From NCBI GenBank assembly GCA_029207755.1, contig JARCOQ010000071.1, positions 434,001-498,000 on the forward strand: DNA of 64,000 nt. Reading direction: 5' to 3'. Positions 1 through 12,200 of the stretch are shown here, piece by piece (position 1 is the first letter of the stretch; each line of letters begins with the position of its first letter). A program made the translations under genes and the position numbers. The notes below the pieces were generated by a model, which saw nothing but the letters and a program-made list of their open reading frames with translations, ran no database searches and was not told where the DNA came from. This stretch comes from Chamaea fasciata. Lineage: Eukaryota > Chordata > Aves > Passeriformes > Sylviidae.

Positions 1-266
1 ACATGGCCAAAAACCCAGGGCAGCGGGGCAGGGACGGCTCCTGGAGAGCCCCCATGCACAGGCCTGGCTGCTCCTGGCACACTCAGACAGCACAACTGGA
101 GCTCAGGCAGGGACCTGGGTGAAGGTTCTCCCAGAGCAGGAACAAGGGTGGGTGAATCACAGTGGGACAGTCTACAGGGAATGAGCCATGTTTGGCTCAA
201 AGCAGCCTGTCCTGACTTGTCACTGTCCTTTATCCATGAACATGTCCCCATGTGCAGCCACAGCAA

Positions 267-1224
267 ATGTCCAACAGCAGCTCCATCAGCTGCTTCCCTC
301 CTGCTGGCATTGGCAGACACGCAGCAGCTGCAGCTCCTGCACTTCTGCCTCTTCCTGGGCATCTCCCTGGCTGCCCTCCTGGGCCACGGCCTCATCATCA
401 GCGCCATAGCTTGCGGCCACCACCTGCACAGCCCCATGTTCTTCTTCCTGCTCAACCTGGCCCTCAGCGGCCTGCACCACTGTCCCCAAAGCCATGCACA
501 ATTCCCTCTGGGACACCAGGACCATCTCCTACACGGGAGGTGCTGCACGGCTCTTTTTCTTTCTGTTCTTCATGTCAGCAGAGTATTTGCTCCTGACCAT
601 CATGTGCTATGACCGCTCTGTGTCCATCTGCAGACCCCTGCACTACGGGACCCTCCTGGGCAGCAGAGCTTGTGCCCACATGGCAGCAGCTGCCTGGGCC
701 AGTGCCTTTCTCAATGCTCTCATGCACACGGCCAATACATTTTCCCTGCCCCTGTGCCATGGCAATGCGCTGGGCCAGTTCTTCCACGAGGTTCACCAGA
801 TCCTCAAGCTCTCCTAGTCCAACTACTGCTTCAGGGAGTTTGGGTTCATTGGTTTCTCCATCTCTTTAGGATTACATTGTTTTGTGTTCATTGTTTTCTC
901 CTATGTGCAGATCATCAGGGCTGTGCTGAGGATCCCCTCTGAGCAGGGACGGCACAAAGCCTTCTCCACCTGCCTCCCTCACCTGGCCGTGCTCTCCCTG
1001 TTCCTCAGCACTGCCATGTTTGCATATCTGAAGCCCCCCCAATCTCCTCCCCATCCCCGGATCTGGCCCTGTCAGTTCTGTTCTCGCTGGTGCCTCCAGC
1101 TGTGAACCCCCTCATCTACAGCCTGAGGAAGCAGGAGCTCGAGGCTGCAGTGTGGAAGACTGATGGCTGGATGGTTTCACAAACATTAAACTGCTGGCCA
1201 GTGTCTCAAAATCACTTGTCATAA
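267..1224 (+). pseudogene. Olfactory receptor pseudogene, avian family 14 type
   Basis: Seven-transmembrane odorant receptor relic. Visible family landmarks are an N-terminal MSNSSSIS, the TM2 motif SPMFFFLLNLALS, a TM3-end motif MCYDRSVSIC (the OR MAYDRYVAIC site), TM6-like FSTCLPHLAVLSLF and the TM7 signature NPLIYSLRKQEL. The frame is broken several times: one extra base near 290-300 relative to the intact 5' copy at 19249-19540 (minus strand), loss of about 11 bp near 470, an in-frame TAG at about 814-816, and a shift at the C-run near 1035. The gene would be a single coding exon of about 310 residues, as usual for ORs, but cannot encode a working receptor. It lies outside the kinase array, in the opposite orientation to the OR fragments inside the array. 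Confidence 0.9.
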
Positions 1225-2226
1225 AAGTCAGTTTTGATACCTCTTGTTGCTTTACTTTGGAGGTTCTTTTCCTTTGTTTTACTTTTATAATATTGTCCAC
1301 AAAGCCGTGTCACTGTTTGTGCCATTTCTCATTTTGTTTGTCTCCACCTTCCCTGTGGCCACAGACTGTGTCAATGAGGGGCTGCACTCCTGGTGGCTTT
1401 AAAGGAACCCAAGGATCTGGCAGGCAAGTTTTCTGCAGAGATCCCCCTTTGGTTCTCTTCTCTGGATGAGAGCTGGGGGCAGATCAGTGCTGGCACAGCA
1501 GCTGTGCCCAGGAGCAGCAGCCCTTGGTGTTGGCAGCGCTGCTCCCGTGGCCCTGCCCCGCTGCCCTCCTGGCCCTGGTGTTGCTGTAGGGCCGGAGTGC
1601 TCTCGGCGCCGGGCACAGGGCTGGGGCTGGCAGTGCCGGGGCTGCAGCAGGGACAGGCCATGGGCTCCGCTGGGGCAGCGCTGACGCCTCAGGGCAGGGC
1701 CTCGCTGCTCCAGGCTCCTTGCCCAGGCTCTCTCCAGAACACGCCCAGGCCCAATGCTGTGCACGGAAAAGCCCCGTGAGCAGCCCCAGGGTGGCCGTGG
1801 GCAGGCTGGGGGCAAACAGCCCGGCTGGGGCTCTGCAGGGTCCCTGGGGGAGACGGGAAGGAGCAGCAGAGCAGGGGCTGATCCATCCCCACTGTGCTGG
1901 ACACCCCCGGGCAGCGTCCCAGAGCGTCCTCATGCACCTGCCAACAGCATCCCCCCTCTGCAGCCCTGGCCTCTCTCCCAGCTCACACGGGGGCCGCATC
2001 CTTGCAGGCACAGACACGGCAGCTCTGGCTCAGGAGCCCCTGTTTGCAGTGCCCAGAGCAGGCCTGAGCACCCCCATGGTGTTGGTGTGGGGAGATGAAC
2101 CTGAGGGAGCACAAATGCCATCAGCCCCTGGGGCCAGGAAGGGCTGGGGGACAGGAGGGAAACCACTCAGTTCTGTCCTGGCCTCTGAAGTCAGCCAGAA
2201 ATTTTTTCCCATGGGAGTTTCCATGT
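1225..2226. other. Left flank of the array, no gene recognised
   Basis: About 1 kb between the receptor relic and the first array unit. The stretch 1480-2130 is GC-rich, and overlapping open frames occur on both strands there, as expected by chance in GC-rich DNA. I see no convincing splice pattern, domain or repeat. Similarity to the internal unit boundaries begins only at the short shared gggaattgaaa near 2227. Confidence 0.6.
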
Positions 2227-2451
2227 GGGAATTGAAATACAAACCAAAACTGAAGGAGGAAGTCCACTGCAGTTTAGGTTGTTCTTCACGAGATTGTTCA
2301 AGTTGAGCACAGCCATTCTGTTCAGCAGACACACGGGCAGGGGCTTCCTGGAGCGCTGCTCTGGCACCCATTCTTTGGAGGAGGGGATTGCAGGAAAGAA
2401 GAAAAGAAGCTCATCAGCTACTGAAGAGGAAGAGTCACTGACAGGAAGCAG

Positions 2452-3342
2452 TGGGTTAAGAAATGTGAGGGGAAAAAAGGCAGAAAACATGAGGTGACAA
2501 ATGTGAGAAATGGGAGTGAAAAAAGGAGGGAAGTGTGAGGGAAGAAAAGGGTAGGAAACCTGTGTGGGAAAGGGTGAGAAAACGGAGGGGAAAAAGGTGA
2601 AAATGTGAGTGAAAATAGGAGAGGAAGGTGAGAGGAGTAAAAGGCAGGACATATGACGGGAAAATTCTAAGAAACGTGAGTGGAGAAGGGTGAGAAACAT
2701 ATGGGGAAAATGGAGGGAAATGTGCGGGGAAGAGAGTGAGAAAGTTTGCTGGCAAAGAGAGAGAAACAGGCAGCAAATGTGAGGGGAACATTGTGAGAAT
2801 CCTGAGGGGAACATTGTGAGAAACCAGAGGGCAGAAAAAGGCAGAAAACATGAGGGGGGGAAAAGGGTGGGAAGTTTGATGGGAAAAGTGGCAGGAAACA
2901 AGAGTGAAAAAAGGGCACAAAATGCTAGAGGAAAAGTATTAGGAACATGAGGGGGAAAGAATGATAAATGTGAGGGGAAAAGTGGGAGGAATGGGAGAGG
3001 GAAACGCTGGGAAACACGAGGACAAATGTGAGAAACATGAGGAGACAACCTGGAGAAAAATGACTGATGAAAGGAGAAAAGCATGAGGGGAGAAAATGGT
3101 AGGATTAATGAGGGAAAAACTGTGAGAATCATGAGAGAACAAAAAAGCAGGAAAAAGTGGGAAGGTGGGGAAATGTGAGAGGTAAAGTGTGAGGAAAGGG
3201 AGCTGAAAAGGGTGGGGAAAAGAAGTAAAACTTGGGAGGCAAACATGACAGGAAAACTGTGAGACTCGGGAGGGGGAAGGGGTGGAAATGTGAGAGGGAA
3301 AAGAACAGGAAACGTGAAGGGAGAAAAGGAGAGAAGGCAGTA
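2452..3342. repeat. Purine-rich degenerate minisatellite, unit 1
   Basis: About 0.9 kb in which the + strand is almost entirely A and G, built from variants of gtgaggggaaaa and gagaaacatgagg. The long minus-strand open frames here (repeating Phe/Pro/Ser/His) come from strand asymmetry and are not treated as proteins. Equivalent blocks occur at 20537-21424 and 38588-39473 with many small differences. Confidence 0.9.
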
Positions 3343-5240
3343 TTGGCATGACAGCTGAAATGATTCCTAACACATTCCCCCATGCATTTGCCCATTTATT
3401 GCACTAGCCCAGGGCTTCTCTGTATGTCCGTCTCCCCCTGTGCCTTGATTCCTGTTCGGAAGCAGTAGAAGTGCAGGATGTGCCCACCAGCAGGAGCTGC
3501 TCCAGGCTGGGAAGGGGCCAGGTGGTGCTGATTTCCAGAGGCTTCTGTGTCCCAGGTGAGGCCAGGGCAGGAGTGGGTTGAAAGGTGCTGCTGCTGCTCC
3601 TCTGTGCCAGAGAGCCCTGGCTGGGCAGGGCACGGCGCCCACTGCACTGCGGGCTCTTTCTCCTGCCACAGCTGGGCACACCTGGCAACAAATCATGACG
3701 ACTTGTGGGGAAACCAAGGGCTTTGTGGAGGCTGCATTGCTCTGCACACACCCGGGCCACCTGCAGCACAGAGCTTTGGCCCCCAGAAATGTAAACCCGA
3801 GGGGAACAGCTGGAAAAGGTTTCATTTTCACCTTTCAATAGAAGCGACTAAAATCAAAGTTACCAAGAAGGGCTCCGATCCCTGGTGCCAGCTCGGTGTG
3901 AGAAAGGAGGCATGACTTTATTTCAGTGCTGGGTGCGTGGGGAATCACTTTCCTAACACGTGCTCAGCCAGAAATTCCACCTACTCATTTGTAACCATGG
4001 AAATAAGACCTACTCATTACTTTGCTGAAACTCACAGGTTAAACATTCCCTCAAATTAGTTGACATATTTAAATTGCTTCTCAGAAGTTACTGACAGGAG
4101 AGTAGGGCTCTCTTGAGAGTCTCTGGTGGTCATTTGGGGAACATCCCATTCCTGCAATTCTCCTCTGATGCCCAAGAGCCTCCTACGACCACTCTTTTCC
4201 CCTTGAATTCATTCCAGCTACATTCTTAGGAAGACTACTCTATTCTCAAGGCTAAGGTAGCCACTTGCACACATCAATCACTGCTCCGGAGGAATAGAGG
4301 GCTTAACACTCTGTTAATGCAAAGGGAATTCACAATTTGTTACAGTTCAACATTTTCTCAAAACCTGCCTTCTCTGGGAATTGCTCACAAGCATGTCCTC
4401 AATGCACCTTGAAAATGTTTTTGCTGACTGAAGCCAGAGTGTGTCTTTCCTTCAGCAATTCAGAAGAAAAACACAAACTGCCTACTGAAACCCTTCTGCT
4501 CCCTTCCAAATCAGTTCACTGCTCAAGCACGAGCCACAGGCTCCTGCCCGATTCCCTCAGTGAGATAGGAGGTAATATTTTGCTGCAGCTGCAGGGTTAT
4601 TAGAAGAAAGAACGAAAACTGTTGGTTCTTGGGGTTGTTATTTAGGGTTTGGATTGGTTCTAGTTGATTTGTTGGGTGTTGCTGTGAGCTGGGAGAAAGG
4701 CCAGCGTGAAGACCAAACCAAAAGGGAAGTAGGAGAAGAGGGGAGGGGACAGAAAAGGAGGCGGTGGGGACAGAATACAAGTTTCCTTTTACCCAGCCAA
4801 AGGGAAAGGGGACATGGTTCACCCTGGACTGGGAAAGGCAGTAAAAAGCAGCATTTTCTGTGTGTGTGTTGTGTGTGTTGTGTGTGTGTTTGGCTCTTGG
4901 GAGAGGGAGATACACACCCAGCTCAGGGGAATCCTTCCTCAGAAACAGTTCTCTTTGGCTTTGAGGACTTTTTCCCCATTTAATTTCATCTAAGAGTTGG
5001 CTCCTTTCTAACACCCTTCTCCCAGCAGCTCAGGGCTGCATTGCACAGTGCTTGCTGTGTGCCAGAGAGCTCAAAGCAGGCTGGCCTGGCGCCCTGGAAT
5101 ATTTCTGCAGAACACTCTGCATTTCACCCCTTTGCTCTGGCTCAGTGCACAACTCCAGCACTGCAGGCGCTTCCTCCCAGAGCCGTGTGAGGCCCCGGCT
5201 CCTGCAGATGTGACCTGACAAGCTGTCCCTGCCTGCCGCT
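3343..5240. other. Unassigned unit DNA downstream of the kinase gene
   Basis: Conserved in all three units but no gene recognised. It is moderately GC-rich to about 3900, then AT-richer. A GT-rich microsatellite (tgtgtgtgttgtgtgtg type) lies at 4859-4891; its counterparts at 22939-22962 and 40919-40942 are shorter, so the tract length is polymorphic between copies. Unit 3 lacks about 35 bp present at 3841-3912 in unit 1. Confidence 0.5.
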
Positions 5241-6010
5241 GGCCTCACTTCCCCCGGCAGAAGCGCCGTGCCTGAAGGAGGCTGCCCTGTGCCGGAGGCT
5301 GCGGAGCAGCCCGGCTCCCTCCCCTGTGCCCAGAGCGCTGCACACACTGCTCACCTTGGCCAGGAGTTAGAGGGCAGCCGGCACAAGGGTGGCAATCCTC
5401 AGCCAGGCCTGCAGCCCTCGGCTGTGGTTTGCCTTTCTCTGCTCCTGTGCACGCTCCGGACGGCCGATGCCACCGGTCTGTGCTGTGCCCAGCACGGCCA
5501 CGCTTCCCCTCGGGAGCAGCCGGCTGCCAGCTGGGCTCTGAGAGCGCAGGATTCGCCCGGGGCCCCCAAGAGGCACCCAGGGCCGGGCTGCTGCCTCTTG
5601 CAGCTCCAAGGGCCTCCTTGCAGCTGCCTCTGCCCCGGCTCAGGCTGCTCCGGGCTCTGCCAGGGCTCTGCTGGGGCTCCAGCCTGGGCAAGGCGGGGCC
5701 CGGGCTCACCCTGCAGCCGCTGACAGCTCTGCACCAGCTCTGCGCCTTTCCCAGGAGCCTCCCTGATCTTTCTGCTGTCTCACTTGGGCAAAACTCTCCC
5801 CCAGACAAAGAGATTGCACTTAGGGATACAAATGCAAGTGGCAGCAACCCAAATGCTCTCGAGTCAGAGCTCAAGGCCTGCATCTGCACAGGGTATTTGG
5901 GCTGCCCCACTCGTCCTTTGGTTCTGCCTGCAAATGCCACTGCCCTTTCTGCCTCAAACACAAGTGCCACAGCTGGGTAAAACCCAGCCCCTGGGCCATA
6001 TTCCAAAGGC
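5241..6010. other. GC-rich block, CpG-island-like, unit 1
   Basis: A GC-rich block with long overlapping open frames on both strands and no recognisable domain. It lies beyond the kinase poly(A) signal at 6190-6195, so it is not part of the modelled transcript. Unit 3 lacks about 5514-6040 of it (junction near 41575). A minus-strand open frame of about 255 codons is conserved between units 1 and 2, but those units are nearly identical, so this is no evidence for coding. Confidence 0.5.
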
Positions 6011-6189
6011 ACTGCGGTCCGGAGAGCATGACGAAAGAAGAGCCTACTCCCCCTTCAAACCGTACCAAAGAAGGCATCAATGTCACTTTCCACCTCTAAG
6101 CAAAAATGGACAGTTCAGAAGGAAATGTTGAGCATTCTCACAGGCTCAGAAGGAGGACAATCTTCAAAATGACTTGAGGTTTCAGAAAC

Positions 6190-6195
6190 TTTATT
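6190..6195 (-). promoter_or_regulatory. Poly(A) signal of kinase copy 1
   Basis: AATAAA on the minus strand, 52-57 bp downstream of the kinase stop codon at 6247-6249. The same signal is present after copies 2 and 3. Confidence 0.7.
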
Positions 6196-6246
6196 TACAA
6201 TCCTAGGCCAAAATACTACCCTACAATCCTAGGCTAAAATCCTACT

Positions 6247-9200
6247 CTACAATCTACTACAATGCTGGTGATGGAAGAAAAAGTTTTTAAGTGACTGGTC
6301 CATTCCTGTCAACTCCTTCCACCTCTTAAAGGTAAGGATGAGTGGCACCAGGCTGGATGTAGGCTTGGCCGATGTTACAAATGGATGCTGCACAAAGGAA
6401 AACAAAAAAGCCAAGAATGAACCATTACTTTCCAAGCTAAGAGCCCCAAAGGCAGGGTAATCTTTTTTTCAATGAAAAGGGGATTGAGTCAGAGTAGGTC
6501 TAAGGAGCAACAGTGGGACAACAGTGGCACAGCTTACTGCAAGAGCTGCTAAATGCCCCAGGCCTGGAAATATTTCAGGTCTGAGCATCCTGATCTCTTG
6601 AAAGACGCCCCTGCTCATTGCAGGGCACTTGGACCAGATGACCCTTACAGGTCCCTGCCAGCCCAGCCCAGTCTAGGATTCCTGGCTGTTCTCATTTGAA
6701 CAGCACCAAGAGTGGAGGCGAGGAGGACGAGGCTCATCTGATGCCTGGCAGTTCAGTGCAGGAGGAGCCCGTCCCTGGGACACTGTTTCCCCTGCAGCCC
6801 CTTGGCATTTTACCTGCAGCAGCTCCTTGGCAGACCAGCGCCGCTCCTCGTCTCTCTGCAGGCAGCAGCTCAGGAAGTCACGCAGCAAAGGGGAGAGAAG
6901 CTTGGGCTGCTGCAGCTTTGGGATCCCTTTGGTGGCTATCAGGAATCGAGCCTGGAGAAAAAGGAAAGACGAGTCTCTCAGCTGCTTCTTTCACATCTGG
7001 AACTGCTCTCCCAGATCCCATTGTTTCAGCTGCACTCTGCAGTGGCAGTTTCTGCCGTGGCACAGAGGCAGAGATGACTTTCCTGGACCAACAAAAAACC
7101 CAAAGCCTGATGCAGTCACAGCTTTTCCAGCATCCAGCAGATCTTGCCCTGGCAGCTGATTTCATTGACTGACCTCCTTAGTGGAAACTACATCAGCAAA
7201 AGCACCTTTGCTTCTCTGAGGATTCACCTGACCAGCTTGACAGGCTAGTTGGAAGAGGGACTTTGCTCTACTAACTCACTCTAGTATTTCCAAGGAGTAT
7301 GACATGAAAAGCATCTCTGCAGCACTTGTTGGTCCCTTAAGCACAGCTGCTATAAAAGTCATCAAGCTTTTTCCTTGGTTCTTGAAAACAATGGTAATTA
7401 AAAGTAAAGAAAGGAAATCCCTCAGTTAAGGCAAGTTTCCCTGTGAGAAGAATGGGGGTACACTTCTCTCCAAACCACTGCTTTAGAAACTTTGTTGGGT
7501 TTGGGTTACTTTCCTTCATTTCAGGAAAGATAACAGCAGCTCTAAGATGCTTGTTTCCTGTTAGTAGGGCCATCTACACGGCCAAAAGAGCTGGAAGGAC
7601 TTCTAAGCCAAAGCCCAGTGTTGCCTGAGAAGGGAGATTGTCTGCCTGGGCTAAGGCTTGAGTTCCCCCATGGATGCAACCAAAACCCCAGCAGATGCTG
7701 ATGTGCTGCAGGGACATTTTCAGAAAGGGACCGTGGTGGAAGTAGTTCCAGCAGATGGCAATGGCATTTTGTCCAATGGCACACAGAACGTGGGATGGGG
7801 GAGAAAGACAGCGGGAACAGAGAGTATTTACACCTTACCGAGAGAGGACCTTTATTCCCGTAAGGAGGTTCTCCTTCCACCATTTCAATGCCCACAATTC
7901 CAAAAGACCAGATGTCTGCTTTGGGGCCATAGGACTCAGCTTTTGCAATTTCAGGCGCCATCCACCAAGCAGTCCCGGTCACCGAGCTCCGTCTACTCTG
8001 CTCAGGGGTGAGTTGAGCAGAGAGGCCAAAATCAGCTGGGGAGAGAGCAAAAGAAGGTTTTGATTTGAATCCTGTGCAATTAGGAAAGCAAGGAAAAGAA
8101 TTGCCCAGTTGAAGTTGGAGAATGTGCTGCTGAATCTCCTGGACAACTGTCCCTGCTCTGTTTCCTCAGGACTTTAGCCAAGGAAATATGGCATTGGCTG
8201 CTTCAAAAATCCCCACATTTTTTACACGGCCTCCAGCAGTGTCTTTTCTTCCCCTGAAGCTTTAGACTTGTAGCCCCCTCCCTCTGGAAGGGACACACAC
8301 AGAGCAATGCCACTGTGGACGGCTCGATCCTTGCCATAGGTCTGTGCACGTTGCCACCGCGTGGTCAGCTCACAACAGGCTCCCTGCACTGCCACCAGCA
8401 CCGTTTTGGGGGGGCTGGCTCTCACTCAAAAGCAGCCCCACAGCCCACATATCCCTGGAATGCTGCACCTGACCAAGAAAATACTGACCCAGCTTGACAG
8501 AGCCATCCGTTTTGAGGAGGATGTTGAGACTCTTCACATCTCGGTGTATCACATGGTTGGAATGGAGAAAATGCAGTCCTTGCAGGCACTGAGAGAGAAA
8601 CCAGAAACAGGAGGGCAAAAATCAGTGATGTGATTTCATCACACAAGAAAGGAAAGAGCTCTCCAAGATTCCCTCTGCAGGGGAATGGGGAGTAATGGCA
8701 GAAGACAGTGCCATTGAGGGCAAGAGCACGCTGCTACAACACAGGCAGGGCAGCACCTTTCTAAAGAAAGGCATGTCAGCTTGTCAAAGAGCAACAGCAA
8801 CTGCTGGTGTAGACTCTGCCCTGCAAACCAGCCAGGATGACTGCTGCTGCAGTGGATGTGCTCAGAAGTACAGAGCATTCTGGCTGCACTGCTAACCTTT
8901 CCAGCTGAGGACTCAGAGAAATGAGTCTCTCTTCTTTGCTGCTCCTTTCAAACAGTGCCACCCCCACCTTTGCTTTTACAGGCAAGGAATGCAGCGCAGA
9001 CAGGCCAAAGTTTAGAGAGGCAAGATGGAGAAGAGCAAATACAAGAGCCAGAGTGAAAGTGCAACAGCGGGAGAGAAGAGGACAAGAACAGAGTCCAGTG
9101 AGTGCAGGGGCACTGGCAGGCAGTTCGCTTGAGATGCTCTTGCTTGCCCAGAGCATATCAGCCACACAGAAACAAAGCCTGGCTCACGGAATCGCTCCTG

Positions 9201-12200
9201 TCCTGAGCCCCTTTCCCAGACAATCCTGCCCAAGCCCTGGGACGCACAGATGGGATCCCTCACCTCTCGACTGATGGTTGCAACGTGGTGTTCACATATG
9301 CGAACCTCAGCGATGACATCATCCAGAGAGCCTCCATCCATGTACTCCATCACCAGCCAGAGTTCGTCGAGCACAAGGTAGCTGAAAGAAGGGAACAAGG
9401 CCATGCAGATGAACATGCATACATTGGTTTCTTTGCTTGATTCTTGTTTCCGGGTCCCTTTGTGACAAGGACAGAATTCAAGGAATAGACATGCCCTCCA
9501 GGCTGTGCATTGTTTGCAGTCTGTGCAGTCTCAAGGAGAACAGCACATCTGTGAGAAAGGAGATATTTTAGATGGCCAGCAAGCAAAAAGTACAGTTTAG
9601 TATCAGCCAAGATGAAAAACCTGTCCCGCATGGTATTTCTGGAAAGGAGCACCTAGTGTTCCTGGCATGGCCAGCCCTGGAAAAGAGGGGCAACAATCCA
9701 AGGGAAATCCTCTCTAGCATGCTTCATCAGCATTGAAGAAACTTGAAAAAATCAATCCTGAGACAACATGGAGGCAGTGAGCTTACAAGGTATTGACTTA
9801 GTATGGGAGGGTTGATTCAGGTTTTTGGCCAGTGTTCCAACTCAGTGTTTGAAAGCCAGGGAAGACACATGCAGGCAAAATACACTCTCTTCCCATCCAT
9901 TGGAGATGAGTAGAGAAATAATAATTAACTGATTATTAACAGCTCTATTTTCTGCCAGTGTCCAAAGTGGGGTTTTAACCTCGCATGCTTTTACTATGGA
10001 AACAAACCTTCATGGGAAGAGACCATGACCACTCACCTGTCTAAATAATCCACAACGTGGGGACTCTTATTCTTCTTCATGACCATGATTTCATTAAGCG
10101 CTTGTTGATTCCTGTTCGGTCCTTGAAGATTGATTTTCTTGATGGCCACCTAGAATGACACAGAAAATCAGTAACTTTAGAAGCTGGTGGAATGAGACCA
10201 CAACACACATGGAGCGAGTGATTTTGCAATGACACAGGTGAGCTCTGCCAAAGTGCCTTGTGATTAGACAAAGGAGTAATTAGGAACTGACATTCCTACA
10301 GCTCATTTCTCTGCTCCTTTGGGGGCCAGTTCCAGGACACGTGGCCACTGACCACATTTTGCCTTGTCCACTTGTTAAAAATGGTGTGTCAACTCTCACC
10401 CCCCAAAGCTCTGAGCACACTCTCTGTTTCTCTGTCCGTACTTCAGAGGAAGAATTTCATGCCTTGGTACTCTGTGGATACATCTCGGGACCTAGGCAGG
10501 GCTTGGGGCTTTTAGGGATGCCTTGCAGATCTCTCCCCTACATGCAGTTCCCAAGTGCAGCACTGCAGGTGGCTAAGGAACTGCCAGGAACATTCCGATG
10601 AATTTGCTGGCAGGCAGAAATGAGAATTCAGGACTCTGAAGCCGTAGCCCCAGAGAGCAGTGAGATGCCCCTTTGTTGGAGCAATTGAGAGCCAGGGAGA
10701 GCGTCCTTCTCTGAAAGGAACCACTGCCCCCCTTGCCTTCCTTCTGGCAGCTGAGCAGGACAAAGACTGTCCCAAATGCAGCTGGCTGGCTGGCACCAGT
10801 CTGTGCTTCTTGTGCCTTTGCAGCACAGCTCTAGCCACAGCTGCAGCCACAGCTGACACGAGAGAGGAAAGCCCTGGAGAGCAGCAGAATCTGCAGGGGC
10901 TCTTGACATTTACCTGTCCTCCTGTGGCAGTGTCGATGGCTCTGCAAACCTCTCCAAAAGCCCTAGAAACAAAACAGCAGCAAAGCAAGGAGAAGCCATT
11001 TAGACGTTGGAGTGAAAGCCAGCCCAGACAGGAGATGTCTGCTGGAAATGCCTCCAACCTGCAGCATGCAGGAGGGCTCTGCCAGAAGGCAGATGATGCA
11101 TTTTCCTCTCCAGTGCATGGGCACTGGGCCTGTTTCTGAAGCACTGGGCTTTAGTGCCTCAGCTGAAAAGGCCAGGTGATTCTTTCGTCTTGGATTTCAG
11201 TTTCTAAACTGGGCAGTTTTTATCCTGATCACACTATTTCCTTCAGCAAACTCTTGGGAAGAAATGTTCCTTCAAACAGTTATCTGCCTGCTACGAAAAG
11301 GGGTGGTTGCTGTTTCTGGCAATGAAATCCAAGTGTCTGACAATTCCTTCTGACCACACTTCCAAATTCTGGCTGGTACTGAGAGATGGGGCAGACTAAC
11401 CCCAGTGTCTGAATATGTTTGCAGCTTGCCTGACTTCACCCTTGACAGATATTCCAGCAGCAGATCGTTGCCCCATGATTGTGTACAAGTAACTGTGGTT
11501 GGACTCACCCTCTGCCAACAATTTCCTCTTCAATGTATTTCCTTCGGGGATTTTCCATGCTCGCCATTTGCCCTGAGGGAAACAAAATGCAAGATGCTCA
11601 CTTGAAAGCAGAGATCCCACTATCCAAGAGATACAAAAGGCAGCCCTGCTGGGGCTGTACAGTCTGGCCTTCTGAGTCCTTTGTGGCCAGCTGGGTAACA
11701 ACAACCAGAACAACAATTGCAACAAGACAGGCAGCTCTGCAGCACAAGCAGGCCAGCACTGATTTCTACAGTCCTTTGAAGAGATCTCTTGACAGCAAAC
11801 AAAGCACAGGGAGATGCATTCCCAGGAGAGGAGGGCATCTTCCCCACCTTGCAGCAGTTTCCCAAAGGAATGCCTTTCCCTTTGTAAACCCAAGCAGCTC
11901 ATGCTCTAACCAATCCCAAGGGGCCTTCAGCAGCAGGATCCTCACCCTTGATGAGCAGGCTGAGCTGGAAGACGCCCTTGCCCGTGGCCCACGTGAAGAA
12001 CCACACTGCTTCTCCTCCCCCTGACAGCAGGGATCAGTCCCTGCCATTGCACTCGCCCTCTCAGCCCCGCACACGTGCCCACCTTCCCGCAGCGGGCAAG
12101 GGCAGCAGGGACAGCAGTGCTCCTCAGGTGCCGGCGGGACACGGACAGCTGCCCAGAGGAGATGCTGACCCTCTGTGAGCCCAGCCCAGGCCGTGCAGGA

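Noticed and set aside
2191..3246. Minus-strand open frame of about 350 codons rich in Phe, Pro, Ser, His (and its copies near 20540-21331 and 38591-39382)
   Set aside because: Caused by the homopurine strand bias of a minisatellite. No domain, and frames differ between copies.
5245..6012. 255-codon minus-strand open frame in the GC-rich block
   Set aside because: GC-rich DNA with open frames on both strands, no domain, beyond the kinase poly(A) signal and largely deleted in unit 3.
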